A DNA stretch of 17,458 nt, from positions 1 to 17,458 of the forward strand of contig JAUUSJ010000084.1 of assembly GCA_030841965.1 (NCBI GenBank). Direction: 5' to 3'. Shown piece after piece: positions 6,898 through 14,114 of the stretch; positions within the stretch are counted from its first letter, which is position 1, and each line of letters opens with the position of its first letter. Under the pieces are notes generated by a model. That model searched no databases and was not told the DNA's origin. It saw only the letters and a program-made list of their open reading frames with translations. A program made the translations under genes and the position numbers. Source of the DNA: Blautia sp. Its GTDB lineage: Bacteria > Bacillota > Clostridia > Lachnospirales > Lachnospiraceae.

Positions 6898-7026
6898 ATG
6901 GACTGTAGGAGCTGTAAGAATCAAAGATATTGTTTAGAACGTGACAGGATGTATCTTTGTATGAGTTATCGGAGGAAGAAAGACAAGAAAAGAAGAAGAG
7001 AGAGGAAGAGGAATAATGATTATTAG
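6898..7026 (+). CDS. 42-residue cysteine-rich basic protein
   Basis: Starts at ATG seven bases after AGAGAGG. The N-terminus carries four cysteines, C3, C6, C12 and C21 (MDCRSCKNQRYCLERD...LC), a spacing that could bind zinc. The C-terminal half is almost all Lys and Arg (RRKKDKKRRRERKR), suggesting nucleic-acid binding. Its last 11 bases overlap the start of the next gene, so the two are probably translated together. Function unknown. Confidence 0.6.
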   Translation: MDCRSCKNQRYCLERDRMYLCMSYRRKKDKKRRRERKRNNDY

Positions 7027-7468
7027 AAGTATATCAACATATACAACCAATATATACATCAATAAAAATGAGAATGGAAAGTTATTTGAAAAGATGGTTG
7101 GTAGCAGTACAGAGAATAGAACAGAGGGAAGAGAATTTATCAAAAGATGGATTAAGAGGAATAAGAAACATCTCGTACCAACAACAAGTAATACGGAAAT
7201 ATACGAGTACACCGTAGAGAAGGAAAGAGAGTTTATCATCTTGTCTATTACATGGTATATCGGAGAAATGAGGGAAAAACGCATGAGAGTAAGGGATATT
7301 CGCCTGAAAAAGAGAAGAGAGCAGAGAGAGTATAGAAAGATACTTGTAAGCGGAATTTTATTTTATCAGAGAGAAAGTATTTATACAGAGCAGGAGTTAA
7401 AAGAAAAAACTGTGCCAATACTCGAAAAAATTTATGATGAAGAATTTTTTAAAAATAAAAATGCCTAA
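7016..7468 (+). CDS. 150-residue basic protein, unknown
   Basis: Overlaps the cysteine-rich gene by 11 bases, with AGAGGA just upstream of ATG 7016. The N-terminal half (about residues 1-75) looks like a mixed alpha/beta fold. Residues 84-110 are a dense Arg/Lys stretch (MREKRMRVRDIRLKKRREQR), consistent with DNA or RNA binding, and the tail (TEQELKEKTVPILEKIYDEEFF) is helical and acidic. No family is recognised. Last gene of the cluster; no clear terminator follows. Confidence 0.65.
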   Translation: MIIRSISTYTTNIYINKNENGKLFEKMVGSSTENRTEGREFIKRWIKRNKKHLVPTTSNTEIYEYTVEKEREFIILSITWYIGEMREKRMRVRDIRLKKRREQREYRKILVSGILFYQRESIYTEQELKEKTVPILEKIYDEEFFKNKNA

Positions 7469-7589
7469 CCTATATATTTCTCCAAAAAAAAATGAAATAA
7501 AGGGAAAATTTTATCAAAAAATTCGTCTCGTTTTAAGAAGAAATAATTAGACGAAGGGAAACCTTGTCGCAAATAAAATTATTTAGTTT

Positions 7590-7750
7590 GGTAGCAGGAC
7601 GAGCGAAGCCATGTGACAGATAACCAGAATTAAATTTAAAGCTATTTTTTACAGAGCACTCTGTACAGAGAAAAATTATGACCATTGACCCTACTCTTTA
7701 TAGGGTAAAAGGATATAGGGGTCTAAATTGCCAATAGAAACTGGGGAAAA
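7590..7750 (+). repeat. Structured repeat block, copy 1
   Basis: A 35-base unit at 7590-7624 starting GGTAGCAGGACGAGCGAAGC is repeated at 11558-11592 with one difference. From 7681 a second unit (CTCTTTATAGGGTAAAAGG then ATAGGGGTCTAAAT) is shared with copies at 8641 and 11647. It folds as CC-TTAC-CT / AGG-GTAA-AGG around TTAT. Nearby are ACAGAG-CA-CTCTGT (about 7651-7664) and GTAACGA-A-TCGTTAC (7776-7790). The whole gap 7469-7835 has no gene. The block may be a leader RNA of the following small gene or part of an origin; the role is unknown. Confidence 0.6.
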
Positions 7751-7835
7751 GATTTAGGGTGACTTTGAGATGAGGGTAACGAATCGTTACTCCATTGGCA
7801 GCAGGACAGGCACCAAACGGAAAGGAGTTTAGAAG

Positions 7836-7961
7836 ATGGAAGAAAAGAAACTAGAAGTATTGTATGAACTATTGGAGAGAGCAGAAAGAGAGAACGACAA
7901 TAGGGCAATATCAGCATTAAGAGAAGCAATATTTATTTTGGAACAGATAAGAAATTCATGA
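7836..7961 (+). CDS. 41-residue acidic helical protein
   Basis: Starts at ATG behind AAAGGAG. The sequence MEEKKLEVLYELLERAEREN continues as an amphipathic helix to IFILEQIRNS, suggesting a helical hairpin or coiled coil. It follows structured repeat copy 1. No family recognised. Confidence 0.55.
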   Translation: MEEKKLEVLYELLERAERENDNRAISALREAIFILEQIRNS

Positions 7962-8093
7962 ATTGTCTTAAAGGTTCTTAATTATCTAACAGGAGAAGGA
8001 GGAAGAAAACACAATGGGGGGTACCTAAAACTTTTTAAATATAGTTATTTTCAAAATATCTAATATATCGGTCAGCTTTTATACTGACTGCAA

Positions 8094-8217
8094 AATAAAA
8101 CATACAACGATACAAAGGTGTCTCCAAAACACCGACCCCTACAAGAAAACAATAAAACATACAACAATGCAAAGGTGTTGCCAAAATAACGACACCTGCA
8201 AGAAATCAATAAAACAT
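8094..8217 (+). repeat. 57-bp tandem repeat, two copies and a partial third
   Basis: AATAAAACAT recurs at 8094, 8151 and 8208, exactly 57 bases apart. Each full unit carries AAAGGTGT...CCAAAA...CGAC-CCT, so AGGTGT can pair with the ACACC/ACACCT on its far side. The differences between units are mainly substitutions. The repeat lies in the 320-base gap before the 100-residue gene, about 1 kb upstream of the replication gene. Iteron-like function is possible but unproven. The gap also has a GTCAG...CTGAC hairpin (about 8071-8089). Confidence 0.75.
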
Positions 8218-8231
8218 ATAACAATAAATAA

Positions 8232-8247
8232 AGCGGATTTTTCCGCT
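8232..8247 (+). other. Short hairpin before the 100-residue gene
   Basis: AGCGGA-TTTT-TCCGCT, a 6-bp stem about 35 bases before the start codon. No T-run follows, so it is not a convincing terminator; it may affect translation of the next gene. Confidence 0.4.
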
Positions 8248-8282
8248 CTACTTACACCAACTGAAAAAAAGGAGTATAAGAT

Positions 8283-8585
8283 ATGAGACCAATAGAAGAG
8301 CAAGAAACCGTAATTAATTATTGTCGTGATAATGATGTTTGTACCATTTACACCTCAGATAGTACGGTAATGACGAGACTTGATAAATTAGCGGATGACG
8401 CAGACTTGCCACACTGGAAAATAAAGCAGGTTCATAGGCTACAAAATGGCGAACTGGTTGGAAAGACGTATGAGACACATAAGGGATTGATTTCGTTTCG
8501 CTCTAATTTTAAAACAATGAATTTTACAGAGGAGCAAAAACAAAAAGCATCCGATAGAATGAAAGCTTTTAATGCAGGCAGATAG
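8283..8585 (+). CDS. 100-residue conserved mobile-element protein, unknown function
   Basis: Starts at ATG behind AAAAGGAG. The pattern EQETVINYCRDNDVCTIYTSD, then VMTRLDKLADD, then RSNFKTMNFTEEQKQKASDRM resembles a family of small proteins seen in clostridial and streptococcal phages and plasmids, with an N-terminal beta-rich part and a C-terminal basic helix. Its function is unknown to me. I recognise the pattern from memory only and name no family. Confidence 0.65.
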   Translation: MRPIEEQETVINYCRDNDVCTIYTSDSTVMTRLDKLADDADLPHWKIKQVHRLQNGELVGKTYETHKGLISFRSNFKTMNFTEEQKQKASDRMKAFNAGR

Positions 8586-8591
8586 TTGAGG

Positions 8592-8712
8592 TCGATTTTA
8601 AGCCGAGTACAGCATAGTTAAATACGTAAAAAAACACATAACCCCTATCACCCTTACTCTTTATAGGGTAAAAGGACATAGGGGTCTAAATTGCCAATAG
8701 AAGCTGGAAAAA
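8592..8712 (+). repeat. Structured repeat block, copy 2
   Basis: TCGATTTTAAGCCGAGTACAG at about 8592 matches the segment at about 11598. The hairpin unit starts 49 bases later in both copies (8641 and 11647). Outer arms ACCCCTAT / ATAGGGGT enclose the inner CC-TTAC-CT stem. The 35-base block of copies 1 and 3 is missing here. It begins the 600-base stretch between the 100-residue gene and the replication gene, which also has a short hairpin at 8790-8805 (ACCGCAA-AA-TTGCGGT). Confidence 0.6.
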
Positions 8713-8829
8713 AGAGATAAGATTAAAATATTTCTATATGTCTTGTTAATAACCTATTTAGGAATATTCTAGTATCAGTAGCAGAGGACACCGCAAAATT
8801 GCGGTATCAAATAATAATTAGCAGTAAAA

Positions 8830-8887
8830 ACGAGTGAGACAAAACGAGATTTTCCAAAAGCTCTTTCCTTCCACGAGTGAGACAAAA
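8830..8887 (+). repeat. 15-bp direct repeat flanking a hairpin, upstream of the replication gene
   Basis: ACGAGTGAGACAAAA occurs at 8830-8844 and 8873-8887. Between them GAGATTTTCCAAAAGCTC can form a stem. Direct repeats beside a hairpin upstream of a rolling-circle Rep gene are the usual form of a Rep binding and nicking site, so this is a candidate origin, without direct proof. Confidence 0.4.
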
Positions 8888-8926
8888 AAATGTCATTTTG
8901 TATTGGAGCAAAGGCAAAAATGAAAA

Positions 8927-9052
8927 TTGTGTATTCTGCATAAAGCCTTTAAACAAGCCACTTTCAGAGGATTTTTCAACTATGTGTTAATGGCTAAAAA
9001 AGAAGAATTGGAAAATTTTTACGTACCATTTTGGAAACAAGAATCTTCGTGA
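8927..9052 (+). CDS. Possible 41-residue protein or gene remnant
   Basis: An open frame from TTG reads ...HKAFKQATFRGFFNYVLMAKK... and ends VPFWKQESS. The composition is protein-like. However, no good ribosome binding site is seen before the TTG, and an alternative ATG at about 8990 would leave only 20 residues. It may be a real small gene or the tail of a lost one. Confidence 0.25.
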   Translation: MCILHKAFKQATFRGFFNYVLMAKKEELENFYVPFWKQESS

Positions 9053-9192
9053 CAGGAAAGCAAGACAAAATGAGCGAAACGGATGCTTATTTACAAAAAA
9101 ATTGAAATTTTAACTAAAATGGAAACTTTTTTTAAGAAGAAATAGATAGGAACTAATTACAACAATTTTTTAAAAAGAAAGGATAAAATTTT

Positions 9193-10323
9193 ATGAAAGA
9201 AATTATGTTACAAGAGAGAATCGGAATCGACCGCACAGTATTATATGATTTTGAGGTGTTAGAAGTGGACGAAAGGAAGCTAGAAAAAGCAATCGGGGAA
9301 GAAAATCGTATCATCCAACTTGAATTTAACGAAGAATCACCAATAAGGGTACATGTAGACGGTGAACTAAGAGGACTAGACACATTATTTATTCAAGACG
9401 ACATGATAGGGCAACTAAGCGTTAAATTATCAAGAAATATGAAAAATCGTACTGCCGTTATAGCAAATTTAAAATTAACAGTTTCCTATGGAACTAATAA
9501 TTTACAAAATCTTAATACCAAAGAATATAAGGACAGGATAGATAACGTATTTGAATACTTGGCAACAGAATATGGTGTGAAAGCTGATTATGAAAAACTT
9601 AGAATTAAAAGCCTAGAATTAAATGCGACATTGTATTTAGAGGAGCCATTTAACAATTATAGAGATGTGATTGAGCTTTTTATAAGAAATGTACCAAAAG
9701 AGCATTATAGCGGAAAGACAGGGGGGATAAAAGTTGGTTCATGGGGCGAAGTCACAAAAGAGGATAAATTTTACTGTGAAACCTCATACGTCAATAATCA
9801 ACTTATAAAATTAAAAATTTATAATAAAGGAAAACATTTGGAAGATATTAGCTCTTTGAGTTATGGCGACAATATACTACGTATTGAATATACATTTTTA
9901 AAGGCGGAATCTGTAAGACGACAGTACGGAGATAATACCCTTGCTAGTTTATCGGACGAAGTGAACAGGGAAATATTTAAGAATTTATTTAAAAGGGATA
10001 TCATTGATAGATTTTATGAGTGGAAATGCAAAAATCAAGAAGAGCTATTTTTACTTGTTAAAAAACATATGAATGAAGATAGGTACTGGGTACGAGCTTT
10101 CTTGCTAGAATGTGCAGAGTTGGAAAAGAAAGAAGATAGAAGCCTTCCAGTGTTGTTTGATGTTGAGGATGTATTAGAGGTATTAAAAAAAATAGAAAAA
10201 GGAAATAACAAGATAGCGTACAATAAATTTAGAGCGTTAAAGAAAAAAGCATCAACAAATAGAAGAATAAGGGGGAATAATAAAAGGGCAAAAGAGATTA
10301 TGAATAAAATCATGAAAATGTGA
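9193..10323 (+). CDS. Probable replication initiation protein (phage/plasmid II/X or Rep_trans-like)
   Basis: The 376-residue protein starts at ATG behind AAAGGA. The opening GIDRTVLYDFEVLEV, the central KLKIYNKGKHLED (207-218) and NILRIEYTFLKAESVRRQYG (227-246) match the layout of rolling-circle initiators of filamentous-phage gene II/X type and related plasmid Reps. In these, a Y-x-KG-x-E/H-L motif precedes an LRIE-Y strand. The C-terminus (about 335-376) is strongly basic and likely binds DNA. Such proteins nick one strand at an origin and prime rolling-circle replication; here the excised circle is the likely substrate. I cannot assign the catalytic tyrosine with certainty. The family call rests on these motifs alone. 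Confidence 0.55.
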   Translation: MKEIMLQERIGIDRTVLYDFEVLEVDERKLEKAIGEENRIIQLEFNEESPIRVHVDGELRGLDTLFIQDDMIGQLSVKLSRNMKNRTAVIANLKLTVSYGTNNLQNLNTKEYKDRIDNVFEYLATEYGVKADYEKLRIKSLELNATLYLEEPFNNYRDVIELFIRNVPKEHYSGKTGGIKVGSWGEVTKEDKFYCETSYVNNQLIKLKIYNKGKHLEDISSLSYGDNILRIEYTFLKAESVRRQYGDNTLASLSDEVNREIFKNLFKRDIIDRFYEWKCKNQEELFLLVKKHMNEDRYWVRAFLLECAELEKKEDRSLPVLFDVEDVLEVLKKIEKGNNKIAYNKFRALKKKASTNRRIRGNNKRAKEIMNKIMKM

Positions 10324-10510
10324 TGATAAAAGGGGGAGTTTTTTAGTATAAATTTGAAATAAAATCTTCTTTTTTGAGGATGAAAAATAGCCGAAAATGA
10401 CTCACTCCGAGTGAAGAAAAATTGGATTACCCAATTAGCGAAAAAGCCCATAAAATAAGGCGAAAATAAGAATTTGAGATTGGAAAAGTGTACTATTAAT
10501 TAAGTACAGA

Positions 10511-10710
10511 GAACCGACACCTAGAAACCACAATATATCAGTAACATAATATTGGTCGGTTCGACCCTAAAAATAGTGTTCGAGATATCATTAGATATCG
10601 AGAACACGGATGAAGCCAAAAAACCTAAAATTATAGCCAATATACGAAAACAGACACTACTTAAGACAGGGATAACCTAAATAGTGGCGGTGAGCGTAGA
10701 GCGAACCGCC
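10511..10710 (+). ncRNA. Structured leader of about 200 nt before the 183-residue gene
   Basis: Three hairpins lie in a row in the 415-base gap after the replication gene. The first is GAACCG(AC)ACC / GGTCGGTTC (10511-10562). The second is GTGTTC-GA-GATATC / GATATC-GA-GAACAC with loop ATTA (10576-10607), where facing GA/GA pairs would form a tandem-GA internal loop. The third is GGCGGT / ACCGCC (10686-10710). Upstream, ATTGG-ATTAC-CCAAT and ACTC-ACTCC-GAGT form two smaller hairpins. The arrangement suggests a structured RNA or a protein-binding site rather than a terminator, as no T-run follows. I do not recognise the class. Confidence 0.45.
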
Positions 10711-10739
10711 TAACACATAACAAAGAAAGGAAGGAATTT

Positions 10740-11291
10740 ATGAAAATAACAAAAACACTATTAACAGAGCTAATAAAAGTATATATGAATAACGGAGCAG
10801 ACACCAGAATAATAGAAAATGAATTGCAAGAATTATTGAATACAGAAGCAGGACAAAGAGCCTATTGCACTTGTGAGAAAACGCCAATAGATGAAGCAGA
10901 AACACAAGAGAGAAGAGAGTATTTTAATAAAATGAGAAACAAAGATGTCGTTGTCACACAAGAGTATCTCGAAAAAGTGTATGAGGGAATAGGAGAGCAA
11001 AGAACAGTGATAGATACGTTAGAATTAGAGGACGAGCTAGAGATAACCGATTTACTCTTTTATGCACTTGTAAAATACTATATTGGAAATAAAGCTTTAT
11101 ATTTAAAGGATATTACAGAAGGATTAGAGTATCTTTTTTTGCAGGCTTTATATTCTCATTATACCAAAGCAAAGAATCAAGAGGAAAGAGAGAAAAGGGG
11201 AAAAATGTTTTTTGAGTATATCGGCATAGAAGCGGAAGACTGGGATATGGGGTCAAGACCAGAGGATTTCATATATTTACTGGATTTTTAG
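10740..11291 (+). CDS. 183-residue acidic protein, unknown
   Basis: Starts at ATG behind AAGGAAGG. Mostly helical by sequence, acidic, with YCTCEK near residue 40 as the only cysteine pair. Residues 95-145 (LELEDELEITDLLFYALVKY...LFLQALYSHY) are a more hydrophobic helical core. No signal peptide, no membrane segment, no family recognised. It lies between two structured, gene-free regions that share GGCGGT/ACCGCC hairpins. Confidence 0.65.
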   Translation: MKITKTLLTELIKVYMNNGADTRIIENELQELLNTEAGQRAYCTCEKTPIDEAETQERREYFNKMRNKDVVVTQEYLEKVYEGIGEQRTVIDTLELEDELEITDLLFYALVKYYIGNKALYLKDITEGLEYLFLQALYSHYTKAKNQEEREKRGKMFFEYIGIEAEDWDMGSRPEDFIYLLDF

Positions 11292-12454
11292 AAAATTGTG
11301 CGTTTTCGGGGTCACTTTCTGATTGCCAGTAAAGCAGGAATCGCAAAAATGACGCTTTTTTCACAGTTTTTTCACAAATATCAAAATGGTACAGTAGGTT
11401 AACTGACATATAGAAAACCCAACATAATAGGTTAACTAACGAAGCGAAGGCGGTGGAACTTTTCACCCAATAGAGGGTGTAACCGCCGTCAAGCGTAGTG
11501 GAAGAGGGGAAAAGAAAAAAGAGTAAGAGAAGAAATTAATCAAATAATTTGAGTATCGGTAGCAGGACGAGCGAAGCCATGTGATAGATAACTAAAATCG
11601 ATTCTGAGTCGAGTACAGACACTTACAACAATGAAATAGACACATAACCCCTATCACCCTTACTCTTTATAGGGTAAAAGGGAATAGGGGTCTAAATCAG
11701 CAATAGAAGCTGGAAAAATAGACTTAGAATTGAAATAAGGGTGAAGAGTGGGAAATCCCACGTTGTAGAAAAAGGCAGGAGGCACACAACCTATAATAAC
11801 CAATACATTTGTTGCCGAACTGCCAATCAGTACACTACAGAGCTTCACATCACAACCTTAAGACATCCAAGAAACAAGAGTTTAAGCCAATAACAAGATG
11901 CCATTGAGTTCTGGAATGAGAGATAACCTTGAGAGTATATAAAGGATATTGAGAAAATAATATATAAACGATACAAAAATTTTGCGATTTTCAAATGCAG
12001 TATAAAATTTCAATAAAAAAATGGACTTATAGTAACTCAAAATAAGGATTTCACTATATGGAACTATAATTAAGATGCAAAAATGCCTTGCAGTAATGCA
12101 AATTTATATTATTAATTAATGTAATTACAATCGTTACAATAATCGAAAATGACAATAATACAAGCCAAAATCAAAGATTAAGTGTAAAGAAAGTAGTAAA
12201 AAAATAGGGGTTCTGCTGCCTAAAGAAGAATGATAAAAGGGTTGGTATAACACATTTTCAGCGATAATATAAAGATAAAATATAAGATTATCAGACAATG
12301 TATGGGGTCGAAGGTTACGACCCCCATCTATCAGTAGCGAAATAAAAAAAGGATGCCTTAAATTGGGGCAGAACTAAGGGCAATACTCATATCTATTCGT
12401 ATCGGCTTTACTGCTACCTACTCAGAAAGGACAGAAAAAGGAGAGGAATTTTTA
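11292..12454. other. 1.2-kb gene-free region with hairpins and repeats
   Basis: No credible gene is present on either strand. Contents in order are: TAGGTTAACT twice (about 11395 and 11428); a two-level hairpin GGCGGT (11449-11454) / ACCGCC (11482-11487) enclosing CACCC-N6-GGGTG; structured repeat copy 3 (11558-11720); an AT-rich stretch (11940-12190); and a GGGGTCG / CGACCCC hairpin (12302-12327). CTGCTGCC occurs at 12213 and CTGCTACC at 12411, just before xis. It could hold a long untranslated leader for xis-int, a large structured RNA, or cis-acting replication sites. Confidence 0.5.
11558..11720 (+). repeat. Structured repeat block, copy 3
   Basis: Contains all three segments: the 35-base unit (11558-11592), the TCGATTCTGAGTCGAGTACAG segment (about 11598) and the hairpin unit (from 11647: ACCCCTAT ... 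ATAGGGGT), then CAATAGAAGCTGGAAAAA. The spacing of unit one to the hairpin is 89 bases here and 91 in copy 1. Confidence 0.65.
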
Positions 12455-12667
12455 TTGACACAAGAGAAAGAAAATAATGTATTAATTAGAGATAAATTTT
12501 TATTAACGTTAAAAGAAGCAACACAATATTTTGGTATTAGAGAGAAGAAACTTCGCCAAATGGCAGAAGAATATAATACTAGCAATTGTTTCTTGCATAA
12601 CGGCGTAAAATTGATGATAAAGAGGAAGAAATTTGAGCAGTTTTTAAATGAATTAACCATAATATAG
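12455..12667 (+). CDS. xis: Excisionase, Tn916 Xis type
   Basis: The 70-residue protein starts at TTG behind AGGAGAGG. The pattern LTLKEATQYFGIREKKLRQM, then NGVKLMIKRKKFEQFL, matches Tn916 Xis closely in length and order: a winged helix-turn-helix of the MerR-like excisionase type. Xis binds near the ends and steers the integrase towards excision. It precedes int by 90 bases, the usual order for this family. Basic residues in the wing (KRKK) fit DNA binding. Confidence 0.88.
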   Translation: MTQEKENNVLIRDKFLLTLKEATQYFGIREKKLRQMAEEYNTSNCFLHNGVKLMIKRKKFEQFLNELTII

Positions 12668-12682
12668 AGAAAGTATATAGAT

Positions 12683-12732
12683 AAAAGTCTTATACTGTGG
12701 TATAGTTCACATATCATATTTAAGGCTTTTTT
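12683..12732 (+). terminator. Weak terminator or attenuator between xis and int
   Basis: AAAAGTCTTA (12683-12692) pairs, with one mismatch, with TAAGGCTTTT (12721-12730), followed by more T residues. An alternative stem TATAC-TGTG-GTATA lies inside it. Such a switch could hold int expression below that of xis. Confidence 0.45.
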
Positions 12733-12757
12733 CTATTACTGGAAAGGAGAGCGAACA

Positions 12758-13942
12758 ATGAACAGGAAGGATAAGAAAGGGAGAATTTTACGAGAGGGCG
12801 AGAGTCAAAGAAAAGATGGCAGATATGTTTATAAATATAGGGATGCACTAGGAGAGGTACATTTCGTTTATTCGTGGAAACTGGAACGATATGATAATTT
12901 ACCGAAAGGAAAACGAAACTGTATTTCATTAAGAGAGAAAGAAAAGGAAATACAGAGAGATTTACAAGATGGGATTTCAACGAATGGTGGGAACTTAACA
13001 GTGTATGAGTTAGTGGAATTATATTCAAGCCAAAAACAAGGAATAAAGAAATCAACTTATCACAATTATAAAACAGTATTAAATTTATTGAAAAATGATA
13101 GTTTGGGAAAACAGAGAATTAAAAATGTTAATCTATTAGTGGCTCAAAATTGGTGTATTTCTCTAAAACAAAAAGGAATGAGTTATGGAACAATAGAAAT
13201 TTATAAAGGAATTATTAAGCCAGCTTTTCAATTAGCTGTAAATAATGACTTAATACGAAAAAATCCATTTAATTTTGCATTAAGTAGTATTATAAAGAAT
13301 GATACAAATAAAAGAATCCCACTAACACAAAAGCAGGAAGAAAGCTTATTAGCATATTTGAAATCCACATGCTTAAAAAAATATTATGATGAAATATATA
13401 TTTTATTGAACACTGGATTAAGAATTTCTGAGTTTTGCGGATTAACTATAAAAGATATTGATTTTGAGAACCATTTTATTGATGTAAATCATCAATTACA
13501 GATTGTAGAAGGAAAACCATATGTTGAGACCACACCAAAAACAAAAGCAGGAGTAAGAAAGATTCCAATGACTGGGGAAGTAGAACAAAGCATTATGAGA
13601 GTGTTAGCAAAGAGAAAACCTAAGATAGAGCCTATTATTGACGGATATACAGGTTTTGTATTTTTAAATAACAGAGGAACCCCTTTAAATGCTATCTCTT
13701 ACCATTATAGAATGAAGACTATTTTAAAAAGATACAATAATGACAATGATTTGAAAATTGAGCAGTTAACACCGCATATTTTAAGACATACATTTTGTAG
13801 TAAGATGATAAGGCAAGGAATGAACCCAAAAGTATTACAAATTATCATGGGGCATGAGGATATATCTATTACAATGAATTTATATACCCATCTAACGGCA
13901 GAAGATACGAAAGAAGAAATGAAGAAAATCGTTTCAAATTAA
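12758..13942 (+). CDS. int: Tyrosine recombinase, Tn916-type integrase
   Basis: The 394-residue protein starts at ATG behind AAGGAG; the length is close to Tn916 Int (405). Residues 1-75 form the arm-type DNA-binding domain (KGRILREGESQRKDGRYVYKY). Residues 80-175 form the core-binding domain. The catalytic domain follows with Arg222 (TGLRISE), Lys263 (PKTKAG), His340 and Arg343 (HILRH), His366 (GHEDI) and the nucleophile Tyr376 (NLYTH). All expected active-site residues are present, so the enzyme should work. The arm-type repeats begin two bases after its stop. It would join or separate the 13-bp cores. Confidence 0.95.
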   Translation: MNRKDKKGRILREGESQRKDGRYVYKYRDALGEVHFVYSWKLERYDNLPKGKRNCISLREKEKEIQRDLQDGISTNGGNLTVYELVELYSSQKQGIKKSTYHNYKTVLNLLKNDSLGKQRIKNVNLLVAQNWCISLKQKGMSYGTIEIYKGIIKPAFQLAVNNDLIRKNPFNFALSSIIKNDTNKRIPLTQKQEESLLAYLKSTCLKKYYDEIYILLNTGLRISEFCGLTIKDIDFENHFIDVNHQLQIVEGKPYVETTPKTKAGVRKIPMTGEVEQSIMRVLAKRKPKIEPIIDGYTGFVFLNNRGTPLNAISYHYRMKTILKRYNNDNDLKIEQLTPHILRHTFCSKMIRQGMNPKVLQIIMGHEDISITMNLYTHLTAEDTKEEMKKIVSN

Positions 13943-13943
13943 A

Positions 13944-13972
13944 TTTACTACAGATTTACTACTATTTACTAC
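13944..13972 (+). promoter_or_regulatory. Integrase arm-type binding sites, right end
   Basis: Three TTTACTAC units begin at 13944, 13955 and 13965, in the same orientation as the two at the left end. Beyond them AAAATAAGG occurs twice (about 14032 and 14053) and CTTAAG twice (about 14076 and 14096) before the core; these may be Xis or core-type sites. Confidence 0.6.
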
Positions 13973-14101
13973 CAAGATATGCCAACTTATGATTAGCTAT
14001 GACAAAATGTACAGAAGCAAAACATTCCCATAAAATAAGGAAAAACAGTACAAAATAAGGTATTTTATAAATTCTTAAGAACTAGTCAAGAAACTCTTAA
14101 G

Positions 14102-14114
14102 ATTTGGGACACAA
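14102..14114 (+). repeat. attR core, 13-bp direct repeat
   Basis: ATTTGGGACACAA, identical to 1904-1916. The permease frame resumes at once with AAT GTA GAT TTA TCG. The excised circle should carry CTCTTAAG, this core, then TAATTAATG. Confidence 0.85.

Larger units (their letters stand above)
1904..14114. mobile_element. 12.2-kb integrated element with Tn916-type Int/Xis and a replication gene
   Basis: The two ends share the 13-bp direct repeat ATTTGGGACACAA (1904-1916 and 14102-14114). Int and Xis lie at the right end, TTTACTAC arm-type repeats lie near both ends, and removal of the insert restores an open permease frame. Inside are a sigma-DUF262 fusion, an XRE-Rpn operon, several very small genes, a probable replication initiator and long gene-poor stretches with repeats. 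I see no relaxase, VirD4/FtsK-like coupling protein, secretion system, terminase or capsid gene. It is best described as an integrative mobilizable or satellite-like element that may replicate when excised. How it transfers between cells is not visible. Confidence 0.9.

Noticed and set aside
8094..8217. Possible CRISPR array
   Set aside because: The whole 57-bp unit repeats, without unique spacers between short constant repeats, and there are no cas genes.
7469..12454. Group I or group II intron, retron or diversity-generating element in the gene-poor regions
   Set aside because: No reverse transcriptase or homing nuclease frame, and no recognisable domain V or intron core sequence was seen.
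12720..13055. Minus-strand open frame within int and other minus-strand frames
   Set aside because: They are complementary to well-supported genes or AT-rich gaps and have no ribosome sites or recognisable domains.
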